Shown piece after piece: positions 13,901 to 26,165 of a DNA stretch of 64,000 nt. The stretch covers positions 105,499,803 to 105,563,802 of the forward strand of contig NC_070603.1 in assembly GCF_027172205.1 (NCBI RefSeq). The letters are read 5' to 3'. Under the pieces are notes generated by a model. The model had not been told where the DNA came from. It made no database searches and saw only the letters and a list, made by a program, of their open reading frames with translations. Origin of the DNA: Podarcis raffonei (Eukaryota > Chordata > Lepidosauria > Squamata > Lacertidae). The position numbers were made by a program, and so were the translations under genes. Each line of letters begins with the position of its first letter. Within the stretch, counting starts at the first letter, position 1.

Positions 13901-14359
13901 ACAGAGTTTTAGCTTGGTTTTGCTGCTGTAGTGCTTGAACCTTTAGGAAGGTGCCTTATGTCCAGTCATACGCTTGATCCATGTAGTTCAGCACTGTGCA
14001 CTGCCTGGCAGTCTGTCTACATCTGTATAAGCATTTCTGAATTGAAGAATCAGCATCTGAGACCCTGCTCTTTGGTCTGTTGGTAAGATGCATAAAGTTG
14101 CTGGTGGCGTCACATTTATGGAATTCTCTCTCTCAGGAAATAGGTACATCCCCATCTTTGTTTACCTTTGAGAGAACTCTCTCAAGATTTTTTTTTATTT
14201 TGACCATGTTTTAAATCCTTGCTTTTCCTCATTTTAAAAGGAGCAAACTGCTTTCTAAAAATGCCCCCCATCCTGGTTTTATATAAAGTTGTTTTGTTTT
14301 GGATCTCTTGTAAACCACCTTGTGAGAGCAATGTGTCCTTAGTGTTGTCTTTTAAGTCC

Positions 14360-14403
<44 letters not shown>

Positions 14404-17400
14404 ACAAACAAACAAACAAACAAACAAACAAACAAACAAACAAATCTAGCTCAGTGTTGTCTGCAATGACTGGCAGGGTTTCAGAATTTCCAGCTGTGTG
14501 TGCATGGATCTTTGGAATCTGTTTTTTCAAAACACATTTTTCTCTTGCGAGAAAAGATTGCTCATCTAACACCATTCCAGATTTGATTGATTGATCAATT
14601 GAATGATCGAATCCTGGGCAAACTGATCGGTCTTGTCTTAGTGCCAAAACAATAAAAATGTTGGTGCAAATTGCACTTTGGTCATTCTTCAAGTAGTAAT
14701 CTATTGTAGAGCAGACAGCAATGTCTTGTGCTTGTCTTAGATTTATTGAGTTAGCAGATTGCAAATCACACTGTGATTTTGAGAGGAGCTGAGTCATCAG
14801 CAAGACAGTTGCTGACTCTATTCACAGAGTGGCTGAAGTGTTTACATATAAATTACACACAAACATTTTTACACAAGGCTTAAATGCGCTTATCATTACC
14901 CATGACTTATTATTCCAAATACTGCAAATGTGGAAGAGGTATCAAACTGTAGCTAATACTGCATTTACAGTCTCATTGCAGATTGCTTGAAGCCAAAACT
15001 GATTTAAGTCAGTGTATGGGAAAATAGCCAGAGCATGTAAAGGTAAAGGGACCCCGGACCATTAGGTCCAGTCATGACCGACTCTGGGGTTGCGGCGCTC
15101 ATCTGGCTTTATTGGCTGCGGGAGCCGGCGTACAGCTTCCGGGTCATGTGGCCAGCATGACTAAGCCACTTCTGGCAAACCAGAGCAGTGCATGGAAACA
15201 CCGTTTACCTTCCTGCCGGAGCAGTACTTATTTATCTACTTGCACTTTGACATGCTTTTGAACTGCTAGGTTGGCAGGAGCAGGGACCTAGCAACAGGAG
15301 CTCACCCCATCACAGGGATTCGAACCGCCGACCTTCTGATCGGCAAGTCCTAGGCTCTGTGGTTTAACCCACAGCACCACCCGTGTCCCTGGAGCATATA
15401 AAGCAAAGGGCAAAAGGGAGATCCAGGATTGGGGATGTGGGAGATGGGATGCCCATGCAGCTATCTCAAGGACAGAAGCTGGTTGGGGTAGAGGGACAAG
15501 ATAGAACGAGCAAATGAAACTATACTTAACAGTAACTTAACAGTAAACTCTGAAATGCCCTTACCTGTCCAGGCAGATTGGGGCAAAGAGGGAGCAGAGG
15601 AAGATCCTGGCATCCGGATGGCACTCTCTGGCTAACAAGGGCAACCAGCTGGTGGATTGCTGGATTGCTTCAGCCATAGTCTCATGGTCCAGCAGGTTGG
15701 GGAGTCTCATCTCGGTGTACCCAATGTCATAACACAAAGCCATGCTTCTTGGAATCAATGTGCATCTGGAAGAGCCTCTTCTGTAGTTTCCAAACCCCCC
15801 CGGGAAGTCCCAGATTAGCAGATAACCCAAAAGGACAAGAAGCGGCTGTTGTGTGCCCGGCATCGTGGGATGGTGCTGATGTGCTGTTTTCCTCATCTCT
15901 CCGAACATTGCCCCTCCCCAGCAAAATGTGACCGATTAAAATTCTGCCTTCCCAAAGGGGAATCTAGACTGAGGGGTTTCCTGGTCGGGTTGTGGTTTAT
16001 TATAGCAGAGAGGCCACCCCTGTATTCGTGCATTCTCATTAAGCCCGATTGTTTGCCTTTTTTCAGAGGTTTTGGCTTAGGCTAGCAGGTGTTGAAATGA
16101 GGGCAGTCAAATCAGCTTGAATGGTTCCCTCTACCAATATCTTGGAGTTCTGATTGAATCATTGTTTGAGACTCCCTCAGGCCCACCCCTTGCCCCTACC
16201 CAGGGATTAGTCATTATTTTCTAAACACCGCTTGTTTCCCTCTCCATAGTGTTTTGTGGCAAAGCAATCACAAAGTTAATTAAGAGACATTTGTTGAGCT
16301 CCAGCCATTGTTTAAAGAGGCAAGGGGGTGGGGAGTGCCAGCCCCACGGATTCTGGTTGTTAGCTGTTTTGGAGGCATTTCCCCCCAGTTTGGGTAGTTT
16401 TAACATTGGGGGTCATTGTTTACACACAGGATGTAATTGGCAAACTTTTTTATCTTCTAACCATGCCACAGGAAATTAATTGTGGATGGTGGTGTACTTC
16501 TTATTTTGGCATGAAGTGAGCTGCTGTGAAACACGAGTGGATAGCTCTATTCCTGGGTAATTGTCGAAAACGTTTATTGTCATCTCATTGGAGTTCAATG
16601 TAGGTCTCCTAGAGCCTTAGGGGGCATTGCTTGTTGTGTTGGCTCATTGTTAATTTGTTTTATGCCACTCTGACTAATAGCTGGGGGTAGCTGAGGAGAG
16701 GATTACACGCTCCTTGTAACGGAAAGCGTTCTCTGTTAAGGGTTAACGTGGCCATAGCCAGTTGCAGGCTCTGCTTTTCTGTTTCCCATGAGGTAGGTAG
16801 CAGTCTTCAACTTTCCTAGCTCGGTGCCAAGTAAAATCTCAGTTAAAATTTTTATCAAGATGCACAAGGAATTCATCTTTGTGCATCTCACTTCTTCGAA
16901 CGTAGATTAGGAGATAAAATGCTTGGTTTAGATCTGAGTTCAATTTCTGCATCCATCAAGGAATTGCAGAAGTTGCCACCCGCAAGCCCCGCTCACCAAG
17001 TGGGAATACAGTCACACCTCGGGATAAATACGCTTCAGGTTGAGCGTGTTCGGGTTGTGCTCCGTGGCGACCTGAAAGTAATGGAGTGTGAAGTCGTGAG
17101 ACGCGACCCGCTCACACGCAGACCCACTGCCGTGTCTTACATTATGTTCAGGATGCAAATGGGGCTCTGGAACGGATCCCGTTCACATCCCGAGGTACCA
17201 CTGTAGTTAAGATCAGGGGTCAGCAAGGTTTACCTTGCCTGAGCTGGTTCACTCCAGCAGAGATCCCTCTGTGGGTTGGATTGTGCACGCGTGTGAGCAC
17301 GCCCGCGATTTCAGGCATCTGCGTCTGCGCAGATGTGATTTCTGGCATCTGCGCAGACGCGATTTCCGGCACCGCAGAAGTGAGTCCCTGTCCCGTGGGG

Positions 17401-20400
17401 TGCCGGTTTAGCGCAACATGCGGGGACTTGCCGAGCGGGCAGCTCAGATCAGAGGCAGCTCGTGGGCCGGTTAAATGACCCCCGTGGGCCACTTGTGGCC
17501 CATGGGCCTTAGGTTGCCTACTCCTGGTTAAGATGCATTTCATGGGATAGTCTTGAGAATGAACAAAATAAAAACAGCAAAGCAATAAAAAGTGCCAAAT
17601 TTTAATAGTGCCTTTTGTTTAAATCTTAATACCAGGCAGAGGAATTCTGCATATGCCAATCATGGGCGGGGGGGGGCGGGGAGAAATGTCACCTCCCCCC
17701 TCTTGGAGCATGCAGTGTGCTTGCTCAGTGTGAGAGGGGAAAATACAGAACACAGGATATCCAAAAATGGCTTTAAAATTCCAAGCAAGCCCCCAGTGTT
17801 CTTGGAAACACCGCCAAAGTTCATCAGTGAGCTAGCGATGATGCCCACATGCTGCCTACACAGAGAACCTCTTAACATACTCCTGCATTACGGAGTGGTA
17901 TTCACCCAGACCTTTTGAAATGAATGCTCCTAACTTAGCCATGTTCATTAATTTCAGTGGTTCTCTCTGAGTAAAACATAGCTGAATACCGCCCACAGTG
18001 CAGCACCCATAATCCACCAGCCCTGTGACTCAGGCAGCAGCAGCCCTTCCCACTGCCAGTCCCCAGGCATCCCTTCCAGAGAGGAGTCGGATTCCTCTCG
18101 TGCTGCTTACAACAACAGCTTGGGGGCACAAGGCAAGGCTGGGATGACGAACCTTTTCCAGCGTGGTGCTGCATTCCTTCATGGGTGGGGTGGGAGCAGC
18201 TTGCCAATGACGCACATGGCCAGAGGCAAAACACTGGGCAGACCACTGGATGTGGCTGTTCTCCGTACAGCAAGTTGCATTCTTCCAGCCATACAGTACA
18301 GTGGTACCTCGGGTTAAGAACTTAATTCGTTCTGGAGGTCCGTTCCTAACCTGAAACTGTTCTTAACCTGAGGTACCGCTTTAGCTAATGGGGCCTCCCA
18401 CTGCCGCCGCCCGATTTCTGTTCTCATCCTGAAGCAAAGTTCTTAACCTGAAGCACTATTTCTGGGTTAGCGGAGTCTGTAACCTGAAGCATACGTAACC
18501 CGAGGTACCACTGTAGTTAGAAGGTTCTGTGCACACTCTTATCTCTCCTTCCTTCATCCAGGCAAGCAAAAGGCATCAGAGTTCAAGGACACATTCCAGC
18601 GATGCCAGAGCCCTAGAGGAGGATGCTGAGCACAGCTGAGGATGCGTGCAACTTGAAGAGAGGGGCATGTGGCGCGGGGGAAATCCCATGGACTAGACAG
18701 GCAGGCCTGGTGGACCACGCTGGACCTGGGGATCCTCATCCCTGCATTATGAATTGACATTTATTTGCAGTCAACGGACCATTAGAATGTTTTATAACAT
18801 CTCTGGGTTTTACAACATCCTTGTATTGAGACCCACCCACAGAGCACCCTGGGCAGGAGAGGAAATGCAACCCTCTTGGGACAAGGACAATAGACTTTTG
18901 CCAATGAACTGAAGGAGCAGCACACGCAGCAAGTGGAGACATTGACTGCAGCCACCTCCAGGGGCTCACTCAGTAGGGCAAGAAGCAGGGAAGCAGGAGA
19001 AGGAAGTTTGAGCCCCACCAGGAGAAGCAAATATAGCTCCACTCACATGCTCGGTCAAAAGCAATTGTGTTAGGGGCAAGAGAGGTTGAGACTCCAAACC
19101 CACAGGCAGTATAATCACCACAGAGCACTTCTCTTCCCCATCTCCTCAAGCAGTAAGCAGTTGGACACATCATGGAGCAGTCATATTCTCCAGCCCAAAG
19201 CATAGATGCCAGGAGGGGCTCTAGCCAGGTGGAACAGCAGAGGTCCCAGGTTGAAATCAGGGAAATAATCTTTAGGCAGGCATCCTCCCTATGAACTGAA
19301 ATCATTTTTGGTTTGGCAAGCATATGGTTTAGTTCCCTATGTCTGTTTTTAAATTTTTCATTGATTCTATCAAAGATGGTGGTTATATGTGTCTTAGTTT
19401 CTTTTTAATATTCTTCCTTTGCAATGCGAAAATGCTAAGAAAGCTGCTTGTGTTTTTTGGTGTTCACTTTTTGATGAACAAATTCACTTTTCTCTCCTGG
19501 TAGAAATTCCAGACTTCCTGAGTGAGGATGAATGCAAGTTAATTATCCACTTGGCTCAGCTGAAAGGGCTGCAGAAAAGTCAGATTCTGCCCACAGATGA
19601 CTATGAGGAAGCAATCGAAATGATAGATATCAGCCAGATGGATATATTTAATCTACTGGACCACAACCAGGATGGACAGCTGCAGCTCAAGGAGGTATTG
19701 AGAAGAGGATGGGTTGATATTCTTGATTCATAACGCCTAATGTTTATTCTCCTTATTGGCAAACTCTTAACTGTCATATCATTGAATGCCAGCTTTTCAG
19801 CATCTGTTCTTGTTTGTTTAGGTTTCTTAGATGCGCTATTCACTTCTTGCTCCCGTCATTTCTTTGCCAGCTTTCTTGGATTTCAGTTACTTTTCCAAGT
19901 TTTTGAATAATAAAGTTTGACAATTGTTAGAATATATAAAACTTATGCTCACTTATATGTGGATCTTAAACCTTTTAACAACATTTAATTAAACACAGCT
20001 GGATCGATTGCCAAATCAAGCTGAAAAAAATAATTATCTGCGCCCTTACCATTCTCCAGTACTTTATTGTCCTTCTGGAAGCCCACCGCATATGGCCAGA
20101 TGTAGTGCTAAACCATAGTATAAGTGCTATGGGAACAAGCATGGGCTTCCCCTGGACTTTCACCCACCTATCCTGCAACACAGTACAAGTTCTCCTAAGT
20201 GCAGTATTTGTGTGTGTGGATATACACTGGATTCAGTTTTACATTCTCACCTATAGTTACCAAGAAAGCAAACTCTTTGCAATTTCAGGTACTGACACAC
20301 ACCCGTCTAGGAAACGGCAGGTGGATGACGCCTGAGAGTATCCGGGAGATGTACTCTGCCGTGAAAGCAGACCCAGATGGCAATGGTGAGATTAATGCTG

Positions 20401-22331
20401 CCTTCTGATAGACTGTGCATTGTAGCTGTCCTAATTGTTAGTTTGTTTTGTTGTGTATATTAAGAATGCTTAAATGCCCCAGTGGATGTGCTGTTGTGTA
20501 TTTTAATGATGTGTTGATTGTATAGTTGTAGGATGCTTAGAAGCCATTTGGGCATCTAAGCGGTATATAAATTAATAAATGATTATAGGCATGTGCAGAT
20601 CGGGGCTTTGGTTTCTGCATGAAGGGGGATTCCGGGTCATTGGAATTGCGACCAAGAAGGCCCTGCTGCATCTTTCCACCCCGCCCCATAAAGGTAAAGG
20701 GACCCCTGACCATTAGGTCCAGTCGTGGCCGACTCTGGGATTGCGGTGCTCATCTTACTTTATTGGCCGAGGGAGCCGGCATACAGCTTCCGGGTCATGT
20801 GGCCAGCATGACTAAGCCGCTTCTGGTGAACCAGAGCAGCGCACGGAAATGCCGTTTACCTTCTCGCTGGAGCAGTACCTATTTATCTACTTGCACTTTG
20901 ACGTGCTTTCGAACGGCCAGGTTGGCAGGAGCAGGGACCGAGCAACAGGAGCTTACCCCATGGCGGGGATTCAAACCACCGACCTTCTGATCGGCAAGCC
21001 CTAGGCTCAGTGGTTTAACCCACAGCGCCACCCCGCCCCATAACACACCACAAATAGAAAGAACCTTCACATGGAGGGAGAGAGGCATTGCCTGAGCCAG
21101 GCTGGGCAAGGTATAAAGGCAGCGGTAATGTGTACAGTGTGCACACAAAATCATATATTTGTTTTGCTTCAATAGTAAAAGAGTTGCCTGGAGATGTAGT
21201 ATGCTTCTCAGCATGCACTCCACCAGCACAGAAGATCCACTCTTTTGAGACAGTGCCTTTTTGTGTGCTTCTTGCTGGGCAGTTGGAAGCAGAGGTCAAT
21301 TTTCTCCATCAGATTTCCCTCCAGCCCCTCGGCTTTAGGCTAGAGGTTCGATGGTTCCAGGAGCCTTCCAAGCATCCCGCTGGCCTCTTCAGACCTCCTG
21401 CTGCCCGGATGTGCGCTGCGATCTCTCCTGCTCTAATTAGAGTGCCTTCAAGTTGAACGCCTCTCCGTTTCCTAATCAAATTAAGTCAGCGGGCAGAGTG
21501 CACCCACTCACTGCCAGGTTGCCTGATGATCTGCACGGCCCTGGAGAGGTTGCTTTGGAGTGGGAAAGAGCACTTTGGTGAATGGAGGACGGGGCTCCAA
21601 ATCCGGTGTGTAAGCCCTCGCCCTGGTGCCCTCTGGGCTTGTGACGTCTTTGGCAGAGACCAGGGAGGATGCACTGTTTGGTTTTTTCAGCACTGTAAAC
21701 ACCACTGAACTAAAGAGCTTCAATTAAGGTCTCGGTGCCCCGTCTAGGGTGTCCTCACTTTCGGAGGGCTGCTGTTTCCATTGTAAGCAACGTGGCAGCA
21801 AGAAAGCCAAGGGTCATAACCTGGATGTGGTGATAGATCATGGAAGGCTGAAGCTGATGATGGAATAGTGGGTAGAAAATGTGTGCATGCACTGGAAATA
21901 AATGATGATCATGGCTGTCCTAAGCTGACCTCTCCCCCCAAATCTATTCCCTTTGCTTAAGAGAATTAAGTGTAGACTAGGACTGTTGTTCTGTTGGTGT
22001 TTGTGTGTACATGGCAATTTGCTTAGAATTTAGCCTCTAGAACAAAATTGGGGTTTATGTTTGTTTTTAAAACCTTTAGCCTTTCTGGTGGGGAGGAGGC
22101 TGGAACAGAAACATGGAAGTGTCTGTAGGACTCCAGCGCTCAAGGGCAGTGCTGCTATAACCTACATTGCTGTCCCGTCATCTAAGCCTCTAATCATGTC
22201 CCTTTTTCTCCAAAATATTTATTGTGCCCCCAGTACTCCATAGAGAGGCATATTTGTTTGCCCAGTACACAGAGAAAGCATTTGGGTGCTCCCTATATTT
22301 GATGCTCCAATTTATTATGCACATACAGTGG

Positions 22332-22362
<31 letters not shown>

Positions 22363-23456
22363 CCAGACTTGAAGCTTTCAGTGTTTCTCATTCATTGTTA
22401 GTCTTGCCAGTTTCCTATTTTAGTTACTCATGTGTGCACAGCATTTGAGCCACCAATGCCAAACTTGCAGTACAGTACTGAAGTATAGGACCAATTCAGA
22501 TATCTCAGCTTATTATGCCGAGATACACACAAATCTTGTGCCTGAGCACTCTGTCCTTGCAGAGTCCCTTCTCGCCTCCCTTCTTCATATGCTGTGGTTG
22601 AACACACACACACACACACACACAGATTGATTAGCCATATTTTCCTATTATATCTGAACCAGGAAACGATGGTTACCAGGTTCAGAATAACCAGAATCTT
22701 AGGAACATCAAAAGAGCCTTCTGGATGAGGCCAATGCCCCATTTGCGTCCTCCATCCTGTTTGCACGGTGGCCAACCACATGTCTGTGAGAAATCTGAAA
22801 GCAGGACCTGAGTGCAGCAGCACTCTGCCTGCCCACTTGTGATTCCCAGCAGCTGACATTCAGAGGGATGCTGCCTTCGACTATGGAGGTAGAAACAGCC
22901 ATTGTGGCTAGTAGCCTGGTTGGTTTATATTCCTGGTTTGTTTTGAGCCCTATAACCATATTTCCTGGTTTGGATGCACTGGCTCATTATGGTTACTTAA
23001 TCCAGGAGGCATTCAGTCACAGTGCACTGGGAAAGGAAAGGGGCAGCTCTACCAGAGTGACTGAGGAAGCCACCTATGATGCTGGCCTCTGCTAGCTGGC
23101 TCTCTCAGCTAGTCACCTTCTCCTGATGTGTCACAGACAGTGAGAAAACAGGCAAAGAGGCAAACCGTCAAGGCCATGCACTCCAGCAGGAGAGCACATG
23201 TCTCTCCTTATGTGACTCATGCACACTGGCAGCTTTTGCTTGAGTGGACAACGAGCAGTGGTGAGCCCCCTGCCTCCCCAATCCATTCTGAAGGGTCTCC
23301 CGTCCCCCAGGAGCACATTTGGGGAGTGTGTGAGAGGCTGATGACCAGAAGGGGGAACGACTGAAAATTGCTTCTCTCCCTGTTTGGCTGACAGAAGCAA
23401 TCAGCTGGGCGATAATATTGGAAACTTTTAAGATCACCAGTCTCTCAAAAACCATC

Positions 23457-23495
<39 letters not shown>

Positions 23496-26134
23496 CAGGG
23501 TAAAAAATTCCTTTCGACCATGTGCCATTTTAAATTCAAGTATTGGTATACAGTTTTCCCAAATGAGTGTTTTGCCAGTTTTAAAATACATTTACAATAC
23601 AATAATCTTTATTGTCATTGTCCCATACAGAACAACGAAATTGAAAAATCTACATAAGACATTCAAAAACCAACAAGCCTGCTATCCCAATCTGGTTAGC
23701 CCCCTAAAAACTCTGATACCCCATTTTTAAAAACAATATACTCCCATACAGACTCCTTACAGTGTGTTTAAAACCAAAATCACATTTGGGTAGAAACTGT
23801 TTCTCAGGTGGCTAGTCCTAGTCTTTATAACCCTGTACCTTCTTCCAGAAGGCAGAAGCTGAAAGCGATCATTTTCAGAGGTACCACAAGTGAACATTGG
23901 AACAGGCAAACCTTTTCTGTCCTTCATATATTTTTCATGTCAGAAGCATGGCTTAGTCCCATTACCTTGTGATACGCAATGGAGAGCCAGCATGGTTCAG
24001 TGCCTTATGTGTACGTCTTGGTGTCTTCGAGATTTTGGGAGCAGTCATAATACAAATGATTCCTGGGCATGCACTGCTGATCTTCAGTTGTGTTTTTGGT
24101 CCCTCAGTGCTCACCTCTAGTATTTGTAACCTGGAAGCTGTGAACTAGGTGCCAGCCTCTTCATTTGGAAGGGCAGTCTTCTCCTTCGGTGGTCTTTCTG
24201 CAGTCAAGCAATGCCTAACTAAACTGCCATTCAGAACCTTCTAGGCCTCTAGCTGGGAAATAGGCACTCTGGCTCCCCTCAGCTAAAAAGTCATGGTTGT
24301 GTTGTCACTTTCCAAGGGGAGGGGAAAGAGCCCTTCCACTCAGTTCTCCACTGACTGCTGTGACAGCAGCAGTAGGAATCTTTTTCTTTGATGGGGTTTT
24401 GTCTTATTTCCCCCCTCAAGTTGTTGGCTTTAGTTTTTCACTTGGCTTCTTTTTTCTTCTGGTGTCATAACGTCATTGCTAAGTTTTTCCCCTGGTCAGA
24501 AATAGTTATTGCCCTCATGAGAGCTTCCCTGTGGCATCTGTGGTGCATCAGCTATCATTTAAAAGGTGCCATATGTGTGACACATATCCAAACTCGTATA
24601 CTTTCCTCCTGCTAAAGGCAGAGCGGATTATGGTAGTGGTTGCTAGAAGGTTAGCTCTGATTTGGCGTCAACCGTTGCAGCATGTTGACAAATACCTGAA
24701 TGCTCTGCAACATAATAGCCAAGACCGGGCTCAGGGCGGCTAACAACCAATAATAAAAACAAGTTGATTAAAATACAATTTAAAAAACAAGATTAAAATA
24801 CAACATTAAAATATTAAGATGCAGCCTCTTCACAAGAGGAGAAAGGAAAAAGAAAGAGGGGAAGGGGATCAAGTTGATTCCAAGCCAAAGGCCAGGCGGA
24901 ACAACTTTGTCTTACAGGCCCTGCAAAAAGAAATCAGATCCTGAAGGGCCCTGGTCTCATGAGACAGAGCGTTCCACCAGGCCGGAGCCAGTGTTGAAAA
25001 GGCCCTGGCTCTGGTTGAGGCTAATCTAAGCCTGTGCTTTCTTCTCATTCTTCCGTTAGGTGTGCTGAGTTTGGAGGAGTTTAAGCAGCTGAACATTCGG
25101 GATTTTCACAAGTATATGGGCAGCCAAAAAGTGAAGATGAGTGACCTGGTGCGGAATAGCCAGCACACGTGGCTGTATCAAGGCGAGGGAGCCCACCACG
25201 TCATGCGCTCCATACAGCAAAGGTAAGAGGGACTCACAGATATTTAAAACAGAGAGAGGTTCGCCATTCCTTGCAGCCATACTAGGATCCCACTCGGTTT
25301 TATTATATTAGGGAGTTCTCAACTGATTAAAAAGTGTTTCTGTATTATGAATTGCCTGGATTTTTTAAGTTATCAATTAAAATTTAAACACGCATGGGCT
25401 CCTTTAAAGGTGCTAAAAGAATGTGATTACTGATAAGGGCATAGTAACTTGAAATGCTCAGTTACACTTTGAAAAGGCTTTTTAAAAAATCTCATTCCCT
25501 GAACACCTAACCACACAGTGATGCAACCAAAGTGAGGCAGTGATGCAGCTCAGCGCCAAACTACTAGACAGTATATTAAATGTGTATGTGCATTCAACAG
25601 GTCTTGTCCTTACTTTAAGATAAACCAATGTAGGAGAACAGTGGTGCACAGGAAAGTTTTTAATCCTTTCCTCCTGTGCTCCAGTTCCAGTGAAAATCTA
25701 CCCCACCCCTGCCTAGTAGGCATTTGCCCTGGGAAGAAAATTGGCACTAACACCAGTAGAAGCCTCTTCCTACGGAACTGGGAGTGCAGTCTTAAGCGTG
25801 TTTATGCTGAAGTAAGTCCCATTGACTTCATTGAGACTGCCTAGAAAGCCTGCTTAGGACGGCAACCTGAAAGCACCTGCTCTTTTTGTTTTTTGGGTTG
25901 TTGGGGGGTTTTTTTTGCAAAAAATGCTTAGATGATAGTGAAAGTGACTGTCCTTCCTGAGGTTAACTTCCATGCTTCTTTATGTGTGAGGCAGGGTTTT
26001 CTCCATTCAAAAGAAAGATGCTTCTCTTCCATTTGATCATACAAGTGATCAAATCCATTGTCAACTGGCAACTTACAAAAAAGAATCCCAATTATGTTTT
26101 GTAAATAAACATTGAAAAGATCTCTCTGTGTGTG

Positions 26135-26165
<31 letters not shown>

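Larger units (their letters stand above)
16100..19503. other. P4HTM intron 2, distal part
   Basis: Apart from the MITEs at 17008-17205 and 18298-18515 and the hAT-like repeat at 17213-17528, I recognise no gene here. Short frames at 17935-18273 and 18970-19323 show no family resemblance. Confidence 0.5.

Noticed and set aside
23128-23400. Overlapping 78- and 89-codon frames
   Set aside because: No motif or splice context; composition fits non-coding sequence.
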